From Trichosporon coremiiforme (taxonomy: Eukaryota > Basidiomycota > Tremellomycetes > Trichosporonales > Trichosporonaceae): a stretch of 64,000 bases of DNA. The DNA lies in NCBI GenBank assembly GCA_039545355.1, contig BCJJ01000018.1:248001-312000 (forward strand). Direction: 5' to 3'. Position 1 is the first letter of the stretch. Each line of letters begins with the position of its first letter. The notes beneath the pieces are model-generated. The model had not been told where the DNA came from and did no database searches. It saw only the letters and a list, made by a program, of their open reading frames with translations. This document shows, piece after piece, positions 53,966-64,000 of the stretch. The position numbers and the translations under genes were made by a program.

Positions 53966-56900
53966 ATCACTGAAGCTGATAAGATAGTCGAAGCACGTCT
54001 GACATAATTCTGACCGTGCTTCACCTCATTTCGAGATTCGCGGCCGGTGGCAATCGGCGGCCCGTGGTTCTCGCGTGGCCGGAGGGCATGCGTGAGAGAC
54101 CTCTGCCGTGGGAGATTTCATTAGCTCGGAGGTTTATCTGGCCTTCCGCATTGCTCGAGCGACCGACTGCGCTGGGGTTAGTCACCTGTTCGCTTTCTTG
54201 TTCGGGACCCAGATGTGTGCCGAGCAGGTCCTGACACCGTCGCCGCTTCGTGAAGCTGACACGCCGTTGGCTAGTGAGGTTTCGGGCAGCACCAACGTTA
54301 GTTCCAGGACAACCCTCCGCCTACGCACGGTCCGCGTGACGGCACTGAAGCCGTGATTGCAGGACCCGAACAACGTCCCTCGTTATGCTTCTTCTTTTGT
54401 TTCGCCGAGCATCGAATGGGTTAGCAAGACCTGTGACGTGCAACACTCGTCCCACACGTCCTGCGTCACTCGGACTCTCATACATGCAACATGCGGAACC
54501 TGACAAGAGCCTGCCCCTGCCACGATCGCATTGGCACTTAGGTCAGAAACCAGAGGGTCCTGGTCCTCGGCCGAACCAACTAATTCCAGATCCCCGGTCA
54601 CCGCGACTATGTGGCTGTGTTTGCGAGAAGGACACCAACTGGCCAGTCCGCGGCCCACAAATCGGGGAGCTGATGGCCAAGTGGACCGGTCTACAGGATT
54701 TCCCTCGCGCTTCCACTATCGGTAGCCATGGATCCATGAACAAGGTGTGGCGATTTGGCATGGGTCTGTATTGGCGCCGTTACTAGCGGCGGATGGATGA
54801 CCGTCAATGACCCATGCTCGATAGCCGTGGCTATCAACAGCGCTAAAGCGGACTTGCGGCGGCGCGACCGGACCGGAGAGTAGCGCGTGCCACATGTCCG
54901 GCGTGGAGCGCGTGCTCAAGTGAGCGTCAGTGTCGGAGTATTCATCGTGATTCATGGGCCCAAGCCACTCGGGCCATTGGTCCCAGCGGCACGCCGAGAC
55001 GCGTTGCGGCACGGCGCTAGACAGCAACGGCGGCATCCCGGGCTCTGCTCGACGGCAGCGCGGTATGCTCGCCCCTTTCCGGCTCTCACACGATGATACC
55101 ATGGGCGTGTTGCACATTGTAAGCTCGTGCGGAAGGATTGCGTCTTGGCAACAACCACGGCGTGTTCCGCGCGAAACCCCTTAACATGACTCCGTTGCTC
55201 CGCGCCGTTGTTGCGCTGTTCTCCGCTCTGGGGTCAACAGGTCAACACCGAGACGGACACTCCGATCGCGAGTCCAGCAGGGGTATAAGGGTATTAGGGT
55301 GTGGCGCGCATGACCTTGAGTAATGCGCAGCGGTCCATACTCGTGTCCGAATAGAGCTAAAGTTGTTCTATTCTGACAGCCGCGGCAATCTGCACGTTGC
55401 CCGTTGCACATGCGCGATGTTATTGCACAAGCGCTGGTGCGCATCGGCAACATGGCACGCGGCACCGGCCGGCTCGAGGCGGCATTGCACTAGGTCGTGC
55501 GTCATATGCATGTCATGTGTGCCACTTCCGTGCAGGGTGTTGTTAGACGACCGATCGCAAGTTGCACGAGTACGCCAGTTAGGTACCGCGCCAGCATGAC
55601 TGCAGGCACTGCAGGATGCATGACCTGCACCAGCGCCTGCTGTGTGTAGCCTGATCCTGCATTCTGCATGTCCTGCGTAAATAGGTGTAACCTCAGGCAC
55701 TGTTTTACGTCATTTGCGAGCGCACAGGCTGCCAAGAGCGACAGCGTCCGAAATGCGCGATGGCACCTGGACTGCGGTCTGTCTGTGCCCTATCTGAATT
55801 GCGAGAATTCGCGAGGTTTGCCCCACCGTCTGGCGCGTCTGGGATGACACTGAGTTCTGCGATTCTTTCCAGTGCGTCATGCGACAAGAGGTTATGGTTG
55901 TGCCTTTTTTGTGTGTTCGGCTCGTGCGGAACGGGACTGGGTCGCCGTGCCGTCCCCGTCTCTTGCGGGATGTCACGGTTTCCTGTTGCGACTCCCATTC
56001 ATGACCTCCTCACTCTCCATGTCGTGTGCAAGCTTCGACACGGGTCAGCACGATCACAAGCGGTAGCTATTCGAGCTCGCCACAGATTGAATGATCAACT
56101 GCGGCGCTGTGTTCCCACGGAGAGTTATGGATTCACACACCTTGGACCCCCCACCGTGCTCCCTCATCCCCGTTGACCCTTCGTACCTACGGGCAGTACC
56201 TCCAGGCAATTCTCCCTGAGTCTCCTCCGCGGCGCACCGTCACGTTGCCGCAGGGTTAGTACTTCCATGCGCATTACATTCCGATGGCGGAGGGTGGCGG
56301 CCAGAGCCAGTGGCGAGGGGCAAGAATGCGTCGAAATCGCTGAGAACGGTTGAATGTTGGTGACGGTCATTGGGACATGCAGTTGAGCAAGAAGATCACA
56401 TCTATGGGCATCTGTACAAGAAACTAGAGGGGTTGGCTACTTTTCACAATTGCAGCCGCCTTGCACTCCTGCTGCAGTTCACAAGCTACAACGATCGACA
56501 GACGGCGTTAGGTGGCCGATCTGCGCTATTCTGATAGGAGCGAAGAGGCTGATATTACTCGTAGGCGCTGGGCTCTCTGCACATCCACGGCAATACAATC
56601 TGGAAGCGTTGATACAGGGTGAGACATATAATTCGTTATAGTGTTCCGATCGGATTATATTTTAAAGCAGAGCTCACACAGGCGAGATCGGATGACGAGT
56701 CGGGCCAGCCTGGGCGGACCGGGGCGAAACAAGATCGGGAACAAGATCGGGCGGCTGATTTCGAAGTAGAATGAATCAAGGGGGGAGGGATGCACCTCTT
56801 GGGAGACGTAGGAGACGATCGTCAAAAACGCTGCAACCGGTGCAATTAAATGACGTCGTGAGGGTATGCTGAGGTGATCTATTCGGTGGGGGCAAAGGTA

Positions 56901-57124
56901 CAGAAGAGGAATGTGCGTGTCGCAACCCGCATCTCGTATGACGTCCGCAAGAAGCCAACGGATGTGCCGATATGTCATTCCTGAATGAGAATTATGCTCT
57001 TTTCCACATTTTCTTATGCCCAAGGGGCTGCAATGCTGGAGGTACTAGATCGCCGGATGCCTGTGAGTGGCAATCTGACTACCCGACAGCCGAGGGACCT
57101 CGGCTGTTGATATGCCTCCATGCC
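53966..57124. other. gene-poor region, 3.2 kb
   Basis: It lies between the RRM-like gene start and the stop of the C2H2/Zn2Cys6 regulator. The frames are short and motif-free. Around 55590-55680 there is a cluster of CTGCA/TGCAGG words (for example GCAGGATGCATG, ATCCTGCATTCTGCATG). No RNA gene is recognised. AT-richer DNA near 56380-56660 may be the regulator's 3' flank. Confidence 0.5.
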
Positions 57125-59458
57125 TCACGCCGCACGTTGGGGGTCGGTCACGGTAGGAATGGGCTGGAAGGGCGTGGTGAACGGTACTGAACGGCGATGC
57201 GGAAGCTGAACCTGGACCGGCAGGAGCGGCTGCTGCACGCCCTCCGAAGAGCGGCGGGACGAAGCAGCAGAGCTGTTGCCCTCATCGTTGGCACCTGTCA
57301 TGAAGGTGGCACGCTTCTGAGTGTCCTGAGTAAGCGTCTGGCTAGCTTGACGCTTGTACGTAGGACGCTCCGCGGTCAGGTGCGAGTGTGGCAGCTTCGA
57401 AGGCGCCCGGATGGCATCGTACCCTGGCGTCGGCGTGCCAAACGAAGGCATGCGTTCAGGAGCCAGAGTTTGCTCTAGCGAAGTACACATGAGTAGAGGG
57501 TTGGCGGAGGGTCGATTCAACCTGGACGAGGCGAAAGAAGGGTTCGTCAACTCTCTAGGCGCTAAGCCATTGGATTTGGGGCCGAGGTGCATACTGAACG
57601 AGGCGTGGCGCTGCTGGATGTGGTCTTTCCATTTCAGCATAGCCTCGTCATCGACCGGCTTGGGGCGGTTGTTGGACTGCGGGTGGGGAAGTACCTGGCC
57701 ATCCTTGATCTGAGGGAAGGATGACATGGTAGCAGTGGCGGTTGTGGGTGTAGTCAGATCAGGCATAGAGTTCGACTTGCTCAGCCCACGAGGAGTCTCA
57801 ACGGTTACAAACTGCTCGCCGTCGTTGATCCTGTCGGGCGTGGCGAGGGCCATGGGGTCGAGGAAGAGTTTCCAGAAGTCATTCCCGCTCTGCTGGCGGC
57901 TAAACGTCGGAGGCGCCTCGCTGGGCAGGGAGCTGTTGCGATGCGGAGAAAACTGGAAGTCGTTCATGGCAGCGGGGTCAACATTGAACTGTTGGTCGTC
58001 GAGCTTCAGTTGGTCGAACGAGTTCGCCCAAACGGCGGAAGTGCTGGACGGACGCCTTTCGTGCTCTTTCTCTTTAGGGTCAGAAACACTGGCATCGGAG
58101 GACAAATCGTCATCGTCCACAGCCGAGGAGTTGAATGGGTTCTTCCACTGAACTCCCGAGCTGTCGGTGTATGAGCTCGAAACGGACGCCTGGTCCAAGG
58201 ACTGGGGTTCCTGGAACGCATTCCCAACATAGCCGTTCAGCTGTAACTCGAGACCGGCTCCAGAGTTGGCGGCATTGATCATCCAACCGCTGCTGGAACC
58301 GGCAGTGCTACCAAGTGCAGCATCGTCCGAGGATCCGGTAGGGCTTGTCGAGTTTGTCAACGCAGGAGTGAGCTCGATGCCGGCCGTGGTGGGCGACTGC
58401 TGCATTTGGGCCAAGGCCGACGCCTGCGAGAATTGCCGGGCGGCTGCCATTTTCGCCTCCCAGGTCGCCGAGTGGGTGCTAGGCACAGGTTGGGGTCCGG
58501 TCGTCTCCTGATGTCGGAGCCCGGACGGAGGGGAGTGATTCATGAAATTCGTTTGCGGGGTCGCCATCGTGTAGGCAGCCGAGCGAGCCTTCTGGGGTTT
58601 GGCGTAAGTGCATTGGATTGACCGATGGGCACAGCGGGCTGTAGTTCGTTAGCTGCAATTATCCGGAAACATAACGTCATTTGACTGACCGCAAGGTTCA
58701 GCGAAATCGCAGCGGACCTTCGAGTGGTTACACTGATCGCACGCTCGCTTCTTGACTGGGATCTCGTATCCCATGTTGCCCTGCATGGTCATGACGCCAC
58801 CTGGTCCAACATTGTAGAACTGGTTCTCCTGGCTGGGCAGTCCCTGCGTAGGCATGCCATACGACATGAAGGCAAGAGAGGGGTCGAGGAGACCGCCCTT
58901 CCCGTCTGGTATTCCACCAGCAGGGCCAAAGGTCATGGCGTTGGGATCTCCGTTCATATCCATGCGCGGGATCCAAGCGTTGTTGTTTTGCTGAAGGAGA
59001 GGGTGGTTGGGATACATGCGCTGGGCCTGATACGGCGTCGGTTCAGGTTGACTCGGTCGCTGCGCTGAGACACCCGCAATACCTGGATTCATAGCAGCCA
59101 TGGGAGGAGGCTGTAGAGGCATGGCAGGTCGACCAGCTCCAACGGACGTTGACGAGTTCGCACTCGACTTACGCCGCGCCTTCTTCTCGTTCTTGTCGGG
59201 CTGTTGCCCATTGGGCTTGGGATGGGCTTTGTTCACGTGCCGCGACAGCAGATCACTGCGGGCGAAGCGGAGGGGGCACTCCTTGCACGCGTAGGGCCTG
59301 TCGCCAGTGTGGGCGCGCAGGTGGCGACCGACATGCTGAGGCCGCGTAAAGGTAGCCGAGCACAGCTAGAAAATCGTTAGTGCATGCTCATGTGGTCGTC
59401 TCCTCTGCAATCCGTAGGGACTTGCATCACTCACTGGACACTTATGATCTCCACCCAT
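57125..59458 (-). CDS. transcription factor with two C2H2 fingers and a Zn2Cys6 cluster
   Basis: Three exons, 59458-59435, 59365-58690 and 58638-57125, encode 737 residues. Residues 7-28 form the first C2H2 finger (CPLC from the exon 1/2 junction, then H-x3-H in QHVGRHLRAH); residues 35-58 form the second (CKEC, then RHVNKAH). A Gln/Pro/Asn-rich linker leads to a complete Zn2Cys6 cluster at about 216-242, CDQCNHSKVRC then CARCAHRSIQC, whose fourth cysteine codon ends one base before the exon 2/3 boundary. The rest is Ser/Thr/Asn-rich with a conserved-looking middle block (NDFWKLFLDPMALATPDR) as in fungal Klf1-like regulators with both finger types. It is a nuclear DNA-binding regulator; targets are unknown. 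The chosen ATG is the only one giving the full first finger (exon 1 has just eight codons). Confidence 0.87.
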
Positions 59459-62400
59459 TGTGGAAGCGTGGAAGCACGACCGTGACGATAGCCGCTAGCA
59501 CTTAACAAGGTGGTTCAGTCGGCTGGCGCGAAGGGCAATGGGGTAGTCACTATGCGGATGACAGAGTGCCCGAGGCTCAGACTAGTGTCGGTGGGATAGT
59601 GATTTTGATTTGGACGTGAGGTACCTGGCGGGGCGGGGGGGGGAGTGCTCGATCGGGTGGCAAGGTAGTGCGACCGTAGTTGAGAAGCTCAAGACCGGTC
59701 GTCGATATCAACGGGGAAGCGAGCAGGATAGTTGCGATAACAGATGAAGTTCGAGTGGTGGCGAAGAGTTGTTCGGTAGCGGGCGTGGATGGTGGGTGAT
59801 GCTAACGTATGATATGGAGGACGATGCAGTTACAGGTTGGCACGGGGGAGGGAGCGTACTAATGAGTTGCAGGTGTCCCTGTGAGTTGACGCAGTGCAAA
59901 GCGCTCTACAGGTGCGCAGCCCCGGTGTGTAATGCTTCTGTTGCTAGCTCGACAGCCTGCGCTGCGAAACAAGGAGAGGTCGCAGATGGACGGACAGACA
60001 TGCAGGGAAGAGGCGTAAAGCCTGGGGACGCGGCGAGGGAGGAAGGGAAGAGGCTTCAAGCTGAGCTCCTGGGGATCGTGGACCCGATCCAGACTGTTGC
60101 TAGTGGTCTGCAAGCCTGCAGCTCGCGCAGGCAGGATGCCGGGCGGTGGTGGAAGGAGGTTGAGGTGTGATGCTGATGTCGCGCGCGGCGTGCGGGCAGC
60201 TTGACCTATGCACCTGTGCTGCGGTCACGAGACGAGAAGACGGTGCGACGAAAGCTGTTTGTAGTAACTTGTAATCGACAGGCCGTTCCTTGGTCACAGG
60301 TCCTATGACGTATGACGTAGTGCCCGGGTGCGTCAAGGGTGTGGGGAAGGGTGGGCCCTGGAGCCCCTGAGGGACGTGCCCTGAGCTAAAGCTGCTAAGG
60401 GTTAATATCCCAATCTCTAATCAGAGACCTCTCGACCTCCAGCCGTTCCTCGCGATCCTCGCGCTCTCCGCCGTGTTACAGTGCAAAATCCAGATGCCAG
60501 ACATGCCAGGCGGACAGCCGCCAGAACGCGTCGAGAGTCCAGCCCTGGCCGCCGGGCGGGATGTCCAGACTGGCGCGCCCCAAGGAGGCCTGCCTAATGT
60601 TCAAGGCTCTCTCAGGCGAGATGGGCGAATCAGTACGTCGGTACAGAGCTTAGTTCCGGGATGTCCAGGTACTCAGCGGTTCTCCCGGACCGAGTCCGTT
60701 TGTTATTACTTCCCCCGAGTCAACTCAAACGGTGACTCTCCGTCAAGCGCACGACGCGCACGAACATCAAGGTGCGTCAGCCAAGCAAGAGCTCGCAAAG
60801 CGCGTGCAGTCGGTAAAACGCGGAAGCTGGTACGGTCTGAGACAGGATCAACCCGCCCTCAGATGGCAGATGGACGGCGGCGAGGCGTCGGTATGGTTAC
60901 TACCCAGCGGCGCCGCGGGCACGGCCGCAAAGCGATCTGAGCACAGTCAGCTGGCACTAACCCTCCAAAGCTCGCAGTCGGTGCACGAAGCGGATCATCA
61001 GCGCTACGGCCGCTGCGGGCGGAAGGGTCGCTATTGCTCGTTTCTGACACGGGGCAGAGGCAGGCACACCGAGCGGGCGTGAGAACAGTGTGTCGTGTCA
61101 GATAACGCTTTGTTATCAGTACGCTGGTTTATTGCTTTTTGAAACTGGCTATGCAGGCAGAAGCCAATGTGTTGTTTCCTGCTAGGTTAAAGGCAGCAAG
61201 GGCAGCGGAGCTTGGGGAACGTCGCGCACTATGGTAGCCCTGGGAGCGACAAGAACAATGAGATGGTGAGCGAGGCGCTCAGGAGTCAAACAATGCCTCC
61301 TCATCTGGTGCGTCTTGTCGTTCGAAACGATGTCCAGACATAGCTGCTGAAGCTGCCTGATCGAAACACACAGGTCGAGGAAAGAGCGAGGAAATCGCGA
61401 GCAACTGCGGCTGCATATACCTTATCCGTCAGAAGCGAGCTACGTACATTGGCATGTCGTGGATCACGCTCCTTGCGTAGCAGAAAAGGAGACCATGGGG
61501 AGAGGGCGAGTCCAGACGACTAGAGCACGGCGGTCCAAGCCGCCCCTCTCTCGACGGTCAAGGACGTGAGCAACAGCACGCCAGGGGAAGCCGGTTGAGC
61601 GAGCACTGGGACGGAACGTGCACGGGCGCACAGTGACGACACAGAGGAATGCGAGTTTGACAAACACCCTTCCCTTCGCTTACAACCAGCCTTTCGATTG
61701 GATATTGTTTCCCGGCTTCACGACATCCGAGGATCCTACGCTCTAATCTGGATCTCTTTCCCGGCGAGGAGCAGCGGCACCGAGCAGGACCTGAAGGGAA
61801 AGAAGAACAGCTGGTTGGGTGGTCTGCGGGTACTGCCGAGCAGTGCGTCCCAAAGGTTTAGCGCACCCTCGCGTACCAACGCCGCAATTCCGGAAACCAA
61901 GCTTCCCTTTGTCGGGATGTCCAGATCTGGTGGGCTCTCGGTTTGGTTTGGGCCATTGGGGACCAGTTAAGGAAGTAGCAAATCAGGAGCTCTTTGCGCA
62001 TGCAACTTGAAGTCGGAAGTCACGGCACGCAAGATCCGCAACCTCACAAGGCTTCTCGCACCCAGCTGACGATGCTAAAGTCTGCATGCTGTCACTCCTC
62101 GGTCGTCTGCTGTTCACATGATGACCGAAAAATCGCGCTGCTGCTTTGATTCGCATCGACTGGAGGGCTCGCGCTCGCTTGGGGTTGCGCTCTGTGCGTT
62201 TATCGCGTTTGCCGCGCCTGCATTCGCTCTCGTCTCGCAGGGCGGTAACTGTGAAGCAGTCAGAGTCGCAAGCAAGGTTCAGGTCGAGGAACCGCATACC
62301 TCATGATGTCAATTTCCCATTTTTCTCGCTTGACCCCTGCATTGGCACTTTAGAGAGTCGCAGGTGGACACGGCCCAGGCTTTCCATGCATGAGGCCGAG

Positions 62401-64000
62401 GGCTAGCCACCCGATCACAGGTATCCGCATCCCGTGGCCCTAGTGGTGAAAGTCGACTGGTAAACGCTAACAACCCTCCTGATACCGGAATCGAGAGGAC
62501 CGTGATCCAGCGTTGGTCAATGGGCTGGATCGCGACCCAACTCGCAGCACATGTTAGCGAATAGGGCACGAGCTACGCTGAGCTGAATGGTTGTTCGATC
62601 TCAGAGTGGGTGCAATCCCCCAAGCACCAAAGCGTAGAGGTGCCACTGCCCGAACGCTGTGCGCAGAATGCGAGACATGGTAGTGCGCCGTCTTGTGTTG
62701 TCAGTTCGTCGAGACTGGACTTCCTTACAGAGCGCAGCCAGAGCACCTGAACGCGATAGCGGGAAAACAAAAAGGGCGCCCCCTCGTACCTCTGAACGGG
62801 GCTGAGTGGATATCATCCGAGACTTTTCCAGGGCTGGCAACCTCCGTGACACTCAAGAAAGCCTCAAGAAACACGCCAGCGAAACGTGGATACTCGGGGC
62901 GCTGTGCTGAGGCTTGAGCTGTCAGGTATTGAGGCAATATGACTGCGGCACGCTCGCACATATGACGACAAACCGGATATACTTACACCCCAGTAGAGGG
63001 ACTCGTATGAGGACAACAAGTTCCTTTGCTGGGACGCCCTAGGTGCGGGTCAGCGTCATACGAGCATGTGCACAGCTGGACTGCTGTCGGAGCGTGCACC
63101 AATACCTAAGAGTCAAAGAGTCGCATGAACGCTAGAATACATCATGTGGCCGCGGTTAGCCTGTCAGTTCGCTGGGAGAGTGGGGACATGGGGAAGCATT
63201 TTTCCCAGGGAAATGCCAGAAAGGGGCACCGCTCAGGAGTCTGATCAGGTCATGATATGCTGAGGAATGGAAATAGCTCGTATCGGTGTGGGGCAGTGGG
63301 GAACGCTGTAATCTCGATCTGTGATCCGGCCACCTAGCCAACTGCAGCCAACTGTCTTCTGGATTTCGTGCTTCCGATAATCGGTATTCAACGACGTGTC
63401 AGATGCGCTCATTCTGCCTAAATCTTTGACGCCATTGGACATGTTTGATCCCTCTGCCCGCTCTACGGCTGTGGCTCGAGTGGCTGTAGTGAGAGAAGGC
63501 AATTCATTCATTTGCAGGACGCACCCAGCCGTGCGCCTGCACCGCGCACATCCTGTTCCCATAGCTCTTGGCGAAGTGGGTCTCGGATGGCAGCTCGAAC
63601 AGCACGACATCCCGAGTTCTGCTCTGCCCCTTGACGTAGGAGTGCCGGTGCCCTAGGTGAGTCGAGGCGCGAGCAAGGGATCAAGGGAAGGAACGACGAG
63701 AAAAGTGGACCCACTGCCGGGGCTCCGTAACACAAGGCGGCTGCATGCCAGCGGCTGCTAGCTTCAGCTGCCCAGGTGATTTATACAGAGCGACCAGATG
63801 GACACTAGGACCCACGCACGAGATCCAGAGATGACGGGTTGACGTCAAAAGCTACGCGCGCTTAGAAGGTGTCCTCTGTCCGCTCATTCTCTCCGCTGGC
63901 ATGTTGCAGGATCATAGGACGGCGTACATGCCCGTATGACCGTGATGTCCACGACCGACGATGCCCGCGATGCCCGCGCCTGGATGACCTGCGCCTGGAT
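59459..64000. other. gene-poor region, at least 4.5 kb, upstream of the dual-finger regulator
   Basis: No gene is supported to the window edge. A G-run (about 59632-59642) and purine-rich DNA near the regulator's start probably belong to its promoter. Frames further right are short, lack motifs and many start at non-ATG codons. I see no transposon protein, tRNA, rRNA or telomeric repeat. Confidence 0.5.

Overview
The window is nuclear DNA from a GC-rich basidiomycete yeast. A tremellomycete is most likely, possibly from the Trichosporonales. The reasons are many canonical GT-AG introns (mostly 34-70 nt) with CTAAC/CTGAC-like branch sites, pyrimidine-rich leaders, strongly G/C-ending codons, and gene families typical of filamentous or dimorphic basidiomycetes (Con7-type zinc finger, EGVQVGG-type F-box protein, PRM1). 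The order-level placement is inference. I assembled all gene models by hand from reading frames, splice signals and remembered family motifs; no search was run.

Layout. Positions 1-9.8 kb are gene-dense: the 3' part of UDP-GlcNAc pyrophosphorylase, glycyl-tRNA synthetase, a transcriptional cyclin, AP-3 sigma and the importin Kap123/importin-4. Positions 9.8-26.8 kb are almost empty, except for one Con7-like C2H2 regulator at 17.5-18.9 kb with about 8 kb of apparently non-coding DNA on each side. Positions 26.8-31.3 kb hold an F-box gene with very long introns. Positions 32-53.97 kb are dense again: Caf40/CNOT9, an eIF4E-like cap-binding protein, a membrane-anchored SDR, an F-BAR/RhoGAP (Rgd1-like), COX12, CIA2, prohibitin-2, an intron-containing tRNA-Leu(UAG), the MBOAT GUP1, the fusion protein PRM1, proteasome beta-6 and an RRM-like protein. 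Positions 54-64 kb are another sparse region around a second regulator that combines C2H2 and Zn2Cys6 domains.

How the genes relate. There is no operon-like or biosynthetic cluster and no transposase, reverse transcriptase, CRISPR array or viral gene that I recognise. Many neighbours are divergent pairs sharing 0.3-1.7 kb promoters, and four of the six non-desert divergent intervals carry a CACGTG site. COX12, CIA2 and PHB2 (respiration, Fe-S delivery, inner-membrane scaffold) are adjacent.

The most unusual observations are a COX12 gene of only 80 codons cut into seven exons, including a 4-nt micro-exon required for the conserved Cys-Trp; an F-box gene with a 1.8-kb intron among genes whose introns are mostly under 70 nt; an eIF4E-like protein with long tails and no tryptophan at the usual eIF4G-contact position; and the isolation of both zinc-finger regulators in gene deserts.
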